Source: Candidatus Accumulibacter meliphilus (lineage in GTDB: Bacteria > Pseudomonadota > Gammaproteobacteria > Burkholderiales > Rhodocyclaceae). Taken from it: DNA of 64,000 bases. Each line of letters begins with the position of its first letter. Positions within the stretch are counted from its first letter, which is position 1. Positions 38,260 to 46,927 of this stretch are shown here, one piece after another. A program made the position numbers and the translations under genes. The notes under the pieces are model-generated. The model worked only from the letters and a program-made list of their open reading frames with translations. It did no database searches and was not told where the DNA came from. The stretch is from NCBI GenBank assembly GCA_003332265.1, contig QPGA01000002.1, positions 77,150-141,149 of the forward strand, given 5' to 3'.

Positions 38260-40218
38260 TTACCAGCGACGGATCTTGATGATGTGCGCCATCAGGTTGT
38301 GCGGGCTGAGTTCGACGTAGGCGGTCGGGCCGCTCCAGCGATAACTCTGGTCGTTCAGCACGTCGTGTGCCTGGTATTGCTCGTCCCAGCCGATGCCGAA
38401 AGTGCCCAGCGGGATCTGCAGAGTGGCTGGCTGTTGATGGTAAGGATCCAGGTTGACCGCGCAGACGATGATATCCGAGCGATCATCGCTCATCTTGGCG
38501 TAGGCGAGGATGTTCGGGTTGTCGGTGGCCAGGAACAGAACGTTGTTGTAGCCGTGCAGGGCTGGCGATTCGCGGCGGATCTTGTTGATGCGGGTGATGA
38601 TGTCGACGATGTTGCCCGGAGCCCGCCAATTGCGCACCTTGACTTCGTACTTCTCCGAGTCGAGGTACTCCTCCTTGCCCGGAATCGCCGCGTTTTCGCA
38701 CAGCTCGTAACCACTGTAGATGCCATAGACCGAGGACAGGGTCGCCGCCAGAACGGCGCGCATGATGAATGCCGGCCGACCGCCGTATTGCAGGATCGGC
38801 GGCAGGATGTCCGGCGTATTGGCGAAGAAGTTGCCGGTAAAGTACTCCTTCATCTCGCCGTTTGTCAGCTCATTGACATACTCGGTGATCTCGTCTTTCT
38901 CGTTGCGCCAGGTGAAGTAGGTGTAGGACTGGGCGTAGCCGGCCTTGGCCAGCAGGCGCATCATTTTCGGCTTGGTAAAGGCTTCGGCAAGGAAGATTAC
39001 CCCGGGGTGCTGCCGGTGTACCTGCGCGATCACCCATTCCCAGAACGGCACCGGCTTGGTATGGGGATTGTCCACGCGGAAAGTGGTCACCCCCTTGTCG
39101 ACCCAGAACAGGAAGACCCTGAGCATCTCCTGCCACAGGCCGGCGCGGTCCCTGGTGCCAAAGTTCAGCGGGTAGACATCCTGGTATTTCTTCGGCGGGT
39201 TCTCGGCGTATTTGATCGAGCCGTCGGGACGATGGAAGAACCATTCCGGATGAGCGGCGACGTAGGGGTGGTCGGGCGAGCAATTCATCACGTAGTCGAG
39301 TGCAATCTCGATCTCCAGCTCGCGGCAGGTGGCGACGAAGCGATCCCAGTCCTCCCAGGTGCCGAGCTTCGGTTCGAGGCCGGTGTGACCGCCGTGCTCA
39401 TTGCCGATCGCCCACGGACTGCCGACGTCACCGGGCTGGGCGGTCAGGCTGTTGTTCTTGCCTTTGCGGAAACTGTGGCCGATGGGATGGATCGGCGGCA
39501 GATAGATGACGTCGAAGCCCATGGCCTTGACCGCCGGCAGGCGCTGGATGCAGTCCTGCAGGGTGCCGTGCTGGTGCGGGGTCGTGCTCTGCGAACGCGG
39601 AAAGAACTCGTACCAGGCGGCAAAACGGCTGATCGGACGGTTGACCATCACTTTCAGCGTCGGCGCCAGCTCGTAGCCCTCGCTACGATCAGCATACCTG
39701 GCCATCAGGCTGTGCAGGACGCCGCCAATTCCCAGGTCGATCACGCCCTGCTGTTCGCCGGCACCCAGCGCACCGTCCATGGCCGCGATGATGCTTTCGA
39801 TACGGGCACGATCCTCACCCTTGGCCAAGGCTGCCGATTTCCTGATGATCGCCATGCCCTCGAGCAGTTCGCTTTCGAGCTTGGCACCCGGCACGTTCTT
39901 CTTGCTGATCTCTTCTACCCACGACCGGTAGTGGTCGGCGTAGGCCTCGATGGTGTATTCCCAGGGACCGATCTCGGTGACAGAAAACTCGCCGTACCAG
40001 TCGTCGTTGAGGGCCAGCGTCATCGGGCTTTCCTGCCACGTCTTCGCGCCCAGCTTGCGGGCCTTGAGCACGGCCGACAGCTTGTCGTGACCTTCCTTGT
40101 AGATGTCCGCGCTGACGGCGACTTTCTCGCCGACGACGCGTTTGATTGGATAGCGGCCACAGTCGATCTGCGGCTTGACGGCTTCAATATTTACGCGGGG
40201 GTAGTCCTGGGGAATCAT
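38260..40218 (-). CDS. glgE: Alpha-1,4-glucan:maltose-1-phosphate maltosyltransferase
   Basis: A 652-residue GH13_3 enzyme that extends alpha-1,4-glucan with maltose from maltose-1-phosphate. It has VIYLPPIHPIGHSFRKGKNN, FRVDNPHTKPVPFWEW with the nucleophile near residue 382, IFLAEAFTKPKMM with the acid Glu near 410, and SVYGIYSGYELCE. These are GlgE-specific and not found in simple amylases. ATG 40218 with AGGAG upstream is chosen over a longer frame to 40281. Its neighbour upstream is a GlgM-like synthase that would make maltose-1-phosphate. The gap to that gene is 163 bp, so the two may be co-transcribed. Confidence 0.92.
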   Translation of the reverse strand: MIPQDYPRVNIEAVKPQIDCGRYPIKRVVGEKVAVSADIYKEGHDKLSAVLKARKLGAKTWQESPMTLALNDDWYGEFSVTEIGPWEYTIEAYADHYRSWVEEISKKNVPGAKLESELLEGMAIIRKSAALAKGEDRARIESIIAAMDGALGAGEQQGVIDLGIGGVLHSLMARYADRSEGYELAPTLKVMVNRPISRFAAWYEFFPRSQSTTPHQHGTLQDCIQRLPAVKAMGFDVIYLPPIHPIGHSFRKGKNNSLTAQPGDVGSPWAIGNEHGGHTGLEPKLGTWEDWDRFVATCRELEIEIALDYVMNCSPDHPYVAAHPEWFFHRPDGSIKYAENPPKKYQDVYPLNFGTRDRAGLWQEMLRVFLFWVDKGVTTFRVDNPHTKPVPFWEWVIAQVHRQHPGVIFLAEAFTKPKMMRLLAKAGYAQSYTYFTWRNEKDEITEYVNELTNGEMKEYFTGNFFANTPDILPPILQYGGRPAFIMRAVLAATLSSVYGIYSGYELCENAAIPGKEEYLDSEKYEVKVRNWRAPGNIVDIITRINKIRRESPALHGYNNVLFLATDNPNILAYAKMSDDRSDIIVCAVNLDPYHQQPATLQIPLGTFGIGWDEQYQAHDVLNDQSYRWSGPTAYVELSPHNLMAHIIKIRRW

Positions 40219-40381
40219 GGCTTGTGCTCCTGAAATCTGACCCGGCGAGGCGGGAAGCAGAGGGTGATAGGTGATCTGCACGGCGACGGCCCCTGCGGGC
40301 CGTCAATACGCAATCCCTTTCCGCAATCCCTTTCGCCCTGAGCTGAGTCTGTGCCGGTGGACGAAAGGCTGCGGCGAATCG

Positions 40382-41590
40382 CTACGTCAGCAGAGACTTG
40401 TAGAGTGTGCGGGTTTGCTGGGCGATGCTCGACCAGCTGAAAACCTCACGCGCGCGTTTCTGGCCGGCAGCGGCCATCGATTCGGCGAGCGCCGGGTCAT
40501 CGAGGACCTTGTTGATCGCCGTCGCCAGGTCGCGCGAGAAGGCATCGGGATTCACCGGCTCGAAAGGCGCGACGCGCAATTGTTCCAGTGGTACCAGGTA
40601 ACCCGTTTCACCATCGACGACGACTTCCTTGATGCCGCCGACGGCGCTGGCCACGACGGCTGTGTGGCAGGCCATCGCTTCCAGGTTGATGATTCCGAAA
40701 GGCTCGTAGATGGACGGGCAGCAGAAGACCGTGGCATGCGAATACATCTGGATCACCTGCGGCTTGCTGAGCATTTCCTGGACCCAGATCAGGTTCTTGC
40801 AACCTTCCCGCCGCACGGCCTTGACCGCCTCTTCCATCTCGGCAAGGTATTCCTTGGTATCCGGCGCGCCGGCACAGAGGACGACCTGCACATCGGGGTT
40901 GATGTACTTGATGGCATTGACCATGTGCACGATGCCCTTCTGGCGCGTGATGCGGCCAACGAAGAGCACGAAAGGCTTGCTCGGGTCGACGCCGTGCTTT
41001 TCGAGGGCATCGGTAGCGGTCGTCGGTTGGTACTGCTCGACCTTGATGCCGTTGTAGATCACCGCGATCTTGTTCGGATCGATGTCAAAATGTTCAAGAA
41101 TGTCGGCCTTGGTTCCTTCCGAAACGGCGATCACCGCGTCCGCCATCTGCAGCGAGGTGCGTTCGACCCACGACGACATGTCGTAGCCGCAACCGAGTTG
41201 CTCGCGCTTCCACGGCCGCAGCGGTTCCAGCGAGTGCACCGTATGCACCAGCGGAATGTCGTAGAGGTTCTTGGTCAGGATGCCGGCGAGGTGTGCGTAC
41301 CAGGTGTGCACGTGCACCAGATCGGCGTCAACCTGCTCGCGCAGGGTTTCGAGGTTGGTCTCGAAAGTGTCGAGGGCGCCGCTGAGTCTCTTGTCGACGT
41401 GCGCAAAACTGCCCTTGCCAAAGGGGTAGCCCTTGACGCGTACCCCGCCGCTGACAGTGTCCTGGTCACCGAAACAGCGTACTTCGACATGCATCAGTCT
41501 GGCCAGTTCATCGGCCAGATACTCGATGTGAACGCCGGCTCCACCGTAAACATTGGGAGGATACTCGCGGGTCAATAGCAGTACTTTCAT
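40382..41590 (-). CDS. glgM: GlgM-like glycosyltransferase (glycogen/maltose-1-phosphate synthase)
   Basis: A 402-residue GT4-type enzyme opening MKVLLLTREYPPNVYGGAGV, with HSLEPLRPWKREQLGCGYD, FVGRITRQKGIVHMV and the donor-site motif PSIYEPFGIINLEAMAC. These stretches closely resemble the mycobacterial GlgM (Rv1212c) sequence as I remember it, rather than the longer GT5 GlgA. GlgM makes maltose-1-phosphate from ADP-glucose and glucose-1-phosphate, the substrate of the GlgE encoded next door. ATG 41590 is where family similarity starts. Many databases label this family simply glycogen synthase; the GlgM reading rests on similarity and on the neighbour. Confidence 0.85.
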   Translation of the reverse strand: MKVLLLTREYPPNVYGGAGVHIEYLADELARLMHVEVRCFGDQDTVSGGVRVKGYPFGKGSFAHVDKRLSGALDTFETNLETLREQVDADLVHVHTWYAHLAGILTKNLYDIPLVHTVHSLEPLRPWKREQLGCGYDMSSWVERTSLQMADAVIAVSEGTKADILEHFDIDPNKIAVIYNGIKVEQYQPTTATDALEKHGVDPSKPFVLFVGRITRQKGIVHMVNAIKYINPDVQVVLCAGAPDTKEYLAEMEEAVKAVRREGCKNLIWVQEMLSKPQVIQMYSHATVFCCPSIYEPFGIINLEAMACHTAVVASAVGGIKEVVVDGETGYLVPLEQLRVAPFEPVNPDAFSRDLATAINKVLDDPALAESMAAAGQKRAREVFSWSSIAQQTRTLYKSLLT

Positions 41591-42219
41591 GGCGGCACTT
41601 TCTCTGCTGAGGTTGTGGAGTCGAACGCAACAGCATTGCGTCGAAGACCTTGCCATTGTATCGGCAAAGGGGTCGGACGGCCAAGCCGGAGGCCACGACG
41701 GATCGCTCTGGTGCCCTGCTTGCGGCGCTCTGGCGTCGGCGCGCAGCGGCTTGCGTCGCTCGCCGGAGCCGGCGTCGCTTGGTGAAGTCCACGGGGCAGA
41801 GGCGGCCAGCGCGCGGCATAAGGCGGATCGCAGCGGCGTTCTCGGTGGCGCTGCGGTCGGCCCACGCGGGCGCGGCTACCGTGGCTCGGCAGCTTGATGC
41901 CCTTCGCCGTAGGTGGTTGCCTGACCGTCGCCCGTGTTCTGCAGCGGCTGCTTCGCCAGCATCCAGGAGCCGGCCCTGAAAGTCACCTCCCGTTACGCAA
42001 ACTCGTCACGACAGTCGCCTCTTGTGTATGCTGGTACCCAGGAGGTCCCCGGCGGCGAGGTCGTCGTCTTTCAAGAGCTGACAAACTGGTCGACATGGCG
42101 CTTCGCCAAGCTAGTGAAAGGCGTACTACCTGATCTGCCTGCAATTTTTCGTGGCCAGAAAGTTCCGCAGCCAACGAAATTCGTGGGGCTCAACAGTTCC
42201 AACACCAGGCTTGATTCAC
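41591..42219. other. Spacer between the glycan cluster and the second eCIS locus
   Basis: About 630 bp with no gene I can support. Frames here are short, Arg/Ala-rich and conflict with each other. The sequence must hold the glgM promoter on the minus strand and the eCIS operon promoter on the plus strand, but neither is clear by eye. Confidence 0.5.
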
Positions 42220-44370
42220 GTGAATGAATTCAGCGCGGTAAACACAGCGCTCCAGGATCTGCAGCCGGTACTGCAGCGGCTGGACAACCTGTTGCAAGCG
42301 GCAGTCGCGGCGGCTCAGTCTGCGTATGGTGCTGAGGCTGCCGCCGATCCCTACCGAGGGCTGTACATCGGCTCTGCCGAGGTGGAGAAGTTGCTGGCGC
42401 GCCGACCCGGTGTGCCGGTGTTGAAGAATGCGGCGCAGAACCTCCCTCTTTCTAAGCCACTGGGCGAACAGTCGCGCTTGCGGTCTCTGAAAAAGGCATT
42501 CCGGCTGTCGTCGTTCGAGCTGGATATGATTCTGGTCGCTCTGGCACCGGAAATTGACCTCCGGTACGAACGGCTCTACGCGTATCTGCAGGACGATGTG
42601 ACTCGTCGTCGGCCGAGTGTCGATCTGGTCTTCAATCTGCTCTGTACCTCGGCCGAGGACAAGCTTGCAAAGTGCAGCCATCTGGCGGCTACGGCCCCGC
42701 TGCGCTGCCACGGTCTGCTTTCCCTGATTGTCGATCCTCAGCAGGTTCACCCTTCGCTATTGGCGCGACAACTCCTGCTTGATGAAGATATCAGCGCATA
42801 CCTGTTGGCCCAAGACACCCTCGATGCCCGCCTGACGTCGTTCTGTGAATGGGCAGACTCGTCTGCCACTCTGGCGGACCTGCCCATCGGCGCCGAGCTC
42901 AAGCAGGTGTTACCGGGTTTGGTCGTGCAGGCAAAGGGAACGCAGCGGCCGCTGAGGCTCTACTTTCAGGGACCAAGAGGGGTCGGTAAACGGAGGGTTG
43001 CCGAGGCGCTGGCGGGTCTGATCAAGGCGCCGCTGTTGGTTGCCAATCTGGCACGCGCGCCGATTGCCGTCGACGACTTCGAAACGGCGGTGACAGTCCT
43101 GCTACGCACCGTGCTCCTCCGGGAGGGCATGCTGTACTGCACCGGTCTTGACGCACTGCTGGTTGCCGAGCGCTCGCGGCAGTATGAAGACCTACTGAAT
43201 AGACTGCAGAGGCATGCAGGCATGGTTGTTCTGGCGGGGTCCCGGGTCTGGCGACCGCCCTTCGATCACGTTCTCGCGATCCAGGCCGTTCCATTTCCAG
43301 CGCTTGACTACCCCCAGCGACGGGCCTGCCTGGAGGCGGCTCTAGCGGCTGCTGACAGCGCACTACCGGCAGGTGAGCTGGATGAGCTGGCGGCACGCCT
43401 CCAATTGAAGCCTGACGAGATTGCCAGAACAGTTGCCGGCGCTGTCGATCTGGCTCGTTGGCGTGTTGAGCAGACGGCTAACAGAGGCGCGGCCGTGCAC
43501 AGCACCCAGCCGACCCTGCTCGAATTGTTTGCCGCTGCCCGCGCGCAAACGGACCATCACTTGCTGGACCTGGCCCGCAAAATAACGCCCAAGTACACGT
43601 GGGCCGACATCGTGCTGCCGGCTGATGAGCTGGCGCAGTTGAACGAAATCTGCCAACAGGCCAAGAACCGGAATATCGTCTATGGCCAATGGGGCTTCGA
43701 CCGCAAGCTCGCTCTCGGCAAGGGGCTCAACGTCCTGTTCTCTGGCCCGCCGGGCACAGGCAAAACGATGGCTGGCGATGTGATCGCCAATGAACTATGT
43801 TTAACACTCTACAAGATCGATTTGTCACAAGTGGTAAGCAAATATATCGGCGAGACGGAGAAGAACCTGGAACGTATTTTCACCGCTGCCCAGAGCACCA
43901 ATGCCATCCTCTTCTTCGATGAAGCCGATGCCTTGTTCGGAAAACGTTCTGAGGTCAAAGATGCGCATGACCGCTACGCGAATATCGAAGTGGGCTACTT
44001 GTTGCAGAAAATGGAAGAATACGAAGGTGTTGCCATCCTGGCGACCAATCTACGCAGTCACATGGATGATGCCTTCGTCCGGCGAATGCATGCTATCGTC
44101 GAGTTTCCGTTTCCGGACGAGATGCACCGTCGACGTATCTGGGAAGTCCTGTTTCCGCCGGAGGCGCCACTCGGTGAGGATGTGGATTTCTGGAGCCTGG
44201 CTCGTGAGGTCAGGTTGGCTGGCGGAAATATCAAGACGATCGTGTTGACGGCCGCATTTTATGCGGCCGCTGAAGGGTCTCGCATTGGAATGGCACATCT
44301 CTTGCTCGCGGCACGACGCGAGTATCAGAAGATGGGGCGTACGTGGGATGAAGGGACGCGAAATAGGTAG
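42220..44370 (+). CDS. eCIS AAA+ ATPase with N-terminal winged-helix-like and degenerate ATPase regions
   Basis: About 716 residues. An N-terminal helical part (DLQPVLQRLDNLLQAA; LGEQSRLRSLKKAFRLSSFE) leads to a degenerate P-loop (YFQGPRGVGKRRVAEALAG) around residue 248. The full AAA+ domain follows: GPPGTGKTMAGDVIA, KYIGETEKNLERIF, ILFFDEADALFGKR and AFVRRMHAIVEFPFP. It is the layout of ATPases that open many eCIS loci. GTG 42220 is preferred since the protein then starts NEFSAVNTALQ; ATG 42151 is an alternative with an unrelated leader. Its C-terminal domain resembles the ATPase at 686-2068. It probably remodels or loads injection-system components. Confidence 0.85.
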   Translation: MNEFSAVNTALQDLQPVLQRLDNLLQAAVAAAQSAYGAEAAADPYRGLYIGSAEVEKLLARRPGVPVLKNAAQNLPLSKPLGEQSRLRSLKKAFRLSSFELDMILVALAPEIDLRYERLYAYLQDDVTRRRPSVDLVFNLLCTSAEDKLAKCSHLAATAPLRCHGLLSLIVDPQQVHPSLLARQLLLDEDISAYLLAQDTLDARLTSFCEWADSSATLADLPIGAELKQVLPGLVVQAKGTQRPLRLYFQGPRGVGKRRVAEALAGLIKAPLLVANLARAPIAVDDFETAVTVLLRTVLLREGMLYCTGLDALLVAERSRQYEDLLNRLQRHAGMVVLAGSRVWRPPFDHVLAIQAVPFPALDYPQRRACLEAALAAADSALPAGELDELAARLQLKPDEIARTVAGAVDLARWRVEQTANRGAAVHSTQPTLLELFAAARAQTDHHLLDLARKITPKYTWADIVLPADELAQLNEICQQAKNRNIVYGQWGFDRKLALGKGLNVLFSGPPGTGKTMAGDVIANELCLTLYKIDLSQVVSKYIGETEKNLERIFTAAQSTNAILFFDEADALFGKRSEVKDAHDRYANIEVGYLLQKMEEYEGVAILATNLRSHMDDAFVRRMHAIVEFPFPDEMHRRRIWEVLFPPEAPLGEDVDFWSLAREVRLAGGNIKTIVLTAAFYAAAEGSRIGMAHLLLAARREYQKMGRTWDEGTRNR

Positions 44371-44397
44371 GTAAGGCGTGTTGTCGGGAGGCCTGCA

Positions 44398-46026
44398 ATG
44401 AGGACTAGGGCTGTTATCGAAGCAAATATGGAAAATGTGACGGCGGCGCAGGCAAGGCAGCTTCCCCCGCAAGCCGGCCGGGTGCCAAAGCCATTGAGCG
44501 CGAGCGCTATTCTGAAGAATCTCCAGCGTACTCACGGAAACCGATTTGTGCAGAGGTTTCTGGCGAAGGGCTATGAGACCGATGGTGCGTTTGCAGTTGC
44601 TCCGGAAACGGAAAAAGCCATCCAGCGTGCGCGTGGCCATGGTCAGAATCTTGATAGCGGAATACGCGCTCAAATGGAGGGAAGCTTCGGCGCCAATTTC
44701 AGCTGCGTGCAGGTACACACCAGTGCCGAAGCCGATTCCCTAGCACAAGCGCTCGGCGCTCGCGCTTTTACCACCGGGAAAGACATTTTCTTCAGCCACG
44801 GGGAGTACAAGCCGACGAGCTGGGCGGGGCGGGAGCTCTTGGCGCATGAACTGACCCATGTTCTGCAACAAGGCAGCCATACCATCCAGGGCAAGCTTAC
44901 TGTCAGTCAAGCAGACGATCGCTACGAGCAAGAAGCGGATCGGTGTGCGCGCGCAGTAATGGAGCAGGAAGAGCAGACCGGATCGGACAGCCTGCGTCAA
45001 GCTCCGGTCTCCGGCGACAACCTTCCTGCAATTACCTCCGATACTGCGCCGCAACTGCAACGCTTGAGCGTGCCGTTAAGGGGTTGGGGTGACGTTCTGC
45101 AATATTTTGATGACTCCAGCATGGAATTAGCTGTCAAAGCCTCGCTGTGGGTCGCTGGACGCAGAATTGTCGAGCGCAATTTTTCCAACACCCAGAGGGA
45201 AAGTATTTCCATCCCGTTAAACACCGATGCTCATCTGCAAATCGCCGGCTCCGTCACTGTTAAGCGGGACAACCCCGTAATCAACGACACCAATTTATGG
45301 GAGATTGATTACCAGTGGCGTGTTTCGGTTGGCGAACGCGGTGCGCTAACAGTAAATGCGCCAACTATCAGCTTCTCGGGCGGCTCCCGCGATGCTCCCT
45401 GGTCGCTCAGCGCCATGCCGGTCCAGGGCGGCAGTAGTGTGGGATTGGCGCTAAGGCTGGGCTCAACAGAATCTACGAGTAGTGGCAAAGAGGTCTCGGT
45501 GCAACTTGGAGGTGGCAATGCCAGCGCTGGATACGCGCGCAGTTGGGGAACGTCTGCCGGCTCGACTCTGACGGCCGAACGCGCATTAGTAGTCGACATT
45601 GAAACGCCCGCACCTCCTCCCGAGATTGTCGTCGGTCCAATCACGGTTGGCGATCGCCGAGCTTACTACTTCAACACGGGTCAGGCCATACCGGGGACAA
45701 ATCCATCGACGCAAGAAGACGAGAATGTTCGCCTGACCTCTTTTCTCAGAAGTCTCGATACGCGTGGTGACGGGGGCAGTAATCTATCCGGTTTCGTTGA
45801 CGGCTATGCAAGCCCTCGTGGAGGCGTAGAACGCAATCGGGATCTGGCCAGAGCGCGCGCCGATTACATCCTGAGCAGAATCAGAGATACCTTGCCGCGC
45901 GCCGGTTTTTCCGTGCGTGTGTACGGCGAAGACATATGGCGGGGGCAGGGCGTACCGAATGTCGATGATAGCGAGAAGCATAGAGTCGTTGTTCTGGATA
46001 TTCGGCGAACTATCGCTGCGGAGTGA
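44398..46026 (+). CDS. DUF4157 (eCIS-core) protein with HExxH motif and C-terminal OmpA-like domain
   Basis: A 542-residue protein. A leader (1-~75) has LQRTHGNRFVQRFL, common in eCIS-linked cargo. The DUF4157 domain (about 85-190) has LDSGIRAQMEGSFGANFSCV, VHTSAEADSLAQALGARAFT, the putative zinc motif LLAHELTHVLQQG and a downstream YEQEADRCARAVM Glu. A beta-rich middle follows. A C-terminal OmpA-like region has YFNTGQAIPG, LSGFVDGYASPRGGVERNRDLA and ARADYILSRIRD. DUF4157 proteins are known as a common eCIS-associated cargo family. GGGAGG precedes ATG 44398. It lies between ATPase and structural genes, as expected for a delivered or loading protein. Whether it is a protease is unproven. Confidence 0.82.
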   Translation: MRTRAVIEANMENVTAAQARQLPPQAGRVPKPLSASAILKNLQRTHGNRFVQRFLAKGYETDGAFAVAPETEKAIQRARGHGQNLDSGIRAQMEGSFGANFSCVQVHTSAEADSLAQALGARAFTTGKDIFFSHGEYKPTSWAGRELLAHELTHVLQQGSHTIQGKLTVSQADDRYEQEADRCARAVMEQEEQTGSDSLRQAPVSGDNLPAITSDTAPQLQRLSVPLRGWGDVLQYFDDSSMELAVKASLWVAGRRIVERNFSNTQRESISIPLNTDAHLQIAGSVTVKRDNPVINDTNLWEIDYQWRVSVGERGALTVNAPTISFSGGSRDAPWSLSAMPVQGGSSVGLALRLGSTESTSSGKEVSVQLGGGNASAGYARSWGTSAGSTLTAERALVVDIETPAPPPEIVVGPITVGDRRAYYFNTGQAIPGTNPSTQEDENVRLTSFLRSLDTRGDGGSNLSGFVDGYASPRGGVERNRDLARARADYILSRIRDTLPRAGFSVRVYGEDIWRGQGVPNVDDSEKHRVVVLDIRRTIAAE

Positions 46027-46043
46027 ATGGAGCGTGTTGAAGC

Positions 46044-46898
46044 ATGATCCGCGACCTGAGTCTGACCCTGCGAGCCCTGCTGCGCGATCCCTCGCTGGCA
46101 AGCGTAGTCCCCGAACTCGCTGCGGCTCAGATCGTTTTCGACCGGCCGTCGGAGCAGTTCAGCCCGGCTCAGACAACGATTGACATGTTCTTGTACGACA
46201 TTCGGGAAAACATCGAAATGCGCAGCAGCGAGCCGCTACTTGAACGCCAGAATGGCCAAGCAGTCATCCATCCGCCTCCACTGCGGGTCGCCTGTAGCTA
46301 TCTGATCACCGCTTGGCCGGTTGGTGGTGCCGAGCTACCGCTGCAGGAACACCGCTTGCTGAGCCAGACGCTGCAAGTGCTGTCCCTCTATCCGATGCTG
46401 CCGGCAGCGTCCCTGCAAGGAAGTCTGGTCGGGCAACAACCGCCTTTGCCGATGCTTACCGCGCAAGCCGACGGTTTGAAAGATCCGGCGGATTTCTGGG
46501 CGGCCATCGGCAACAAATTGCGTCCCGCGATCACCATCACGGCGACCCTGGCGATGGACAGGTTCGCACCAATCACGGCGCCTCTGGTGATCACCGAGCA
46601 GGTCGTTCTCGGCGAGCGGACAAGCGCCACGGAAGAAGATCTCAACCCGGCCACCCGGCAAAACCTCTTGCGCTTCGGCGGGACGGTTACGGACGCCACC
46701 GATCTGCCTGTGGCAAACGCCAGGGTGACGCTGCTCGATAGTGGTTTCGAGACGCGGACTGACGCGGCGGGCCGCTATACGCTGACCGTACCGGAGCCGG
46801 GCATATTTGACTTGACCGTACAGGCCGGCGCAAGTGCTCGCAGCATCCGTATCACCGTTCCTGCCACCGCTGGAAGCCACTACGACGTGCAACTTTAG
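46044..46898 (+). CDS. DUF4255 tail-terminator/cap protein (Afp16-like) with Ig-like extension
   Basis: A 284-residue protein. Residues ~1-190 are DUF4255-like, with MIRDLSLTLRALLRDPSL, ADGLKDPADFWAAIGNKLRP and the FDRPSEQFSPAQTTIDMFLYDIREN region (given in part). This family caps the eCIS tube and is called Afp16-like. A C-terminal carboxypeptidase-regulatory/Cna-B-like domain (about 205-284: FGGTVTDATDLPVANARVTL, TDAAGRYTLTVPEPG) is an addition often seen in this family. It lies 17 bp after the DUF4157 gene and 29 bp before the first sheath gene. Confidence 0.85.
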   Translation: MIRDLSLTLRALLRDPSLASVVPELAAAQIVFDRPSEQFSPAQTTIDMFLYDIRENIEMRSSEPLLERQNGQAVIHPPPLRVACSYLITAWPVGGAELPLQEHRLLSQTLQVLSLYPMLPAASLQGSLVGQQPPLPMLTAQADGLKDPADFWAAIGNKLRPAITITATLAMDRFAPITAPLVITEQVVLGERTSATEEDLNPATRQNLLRFGGTVTDATDLPVANARVTLLDSGFETRTDAAGRYTLTVPEPGIFDLTVQAGASARSIRITVPATAGSHYDVQL

Positions 46899-46927
46899 GC
46901 TACCCAAACCGCTAAGGAGTAAGGCGT

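Noticed and set aside
38284-40233. Plus-strand open frame of about 649 codons opposite glgE
   Set aside because: Antisense shadow; the minus strand encodes an intact GlgE with all catalytic motifs.
41934-42227. Possible small gene just before the eCIS ATPase
   Set aside because: A 97-codon frame with no recognisable motif that runs into the ATPase start; not enough evidence.
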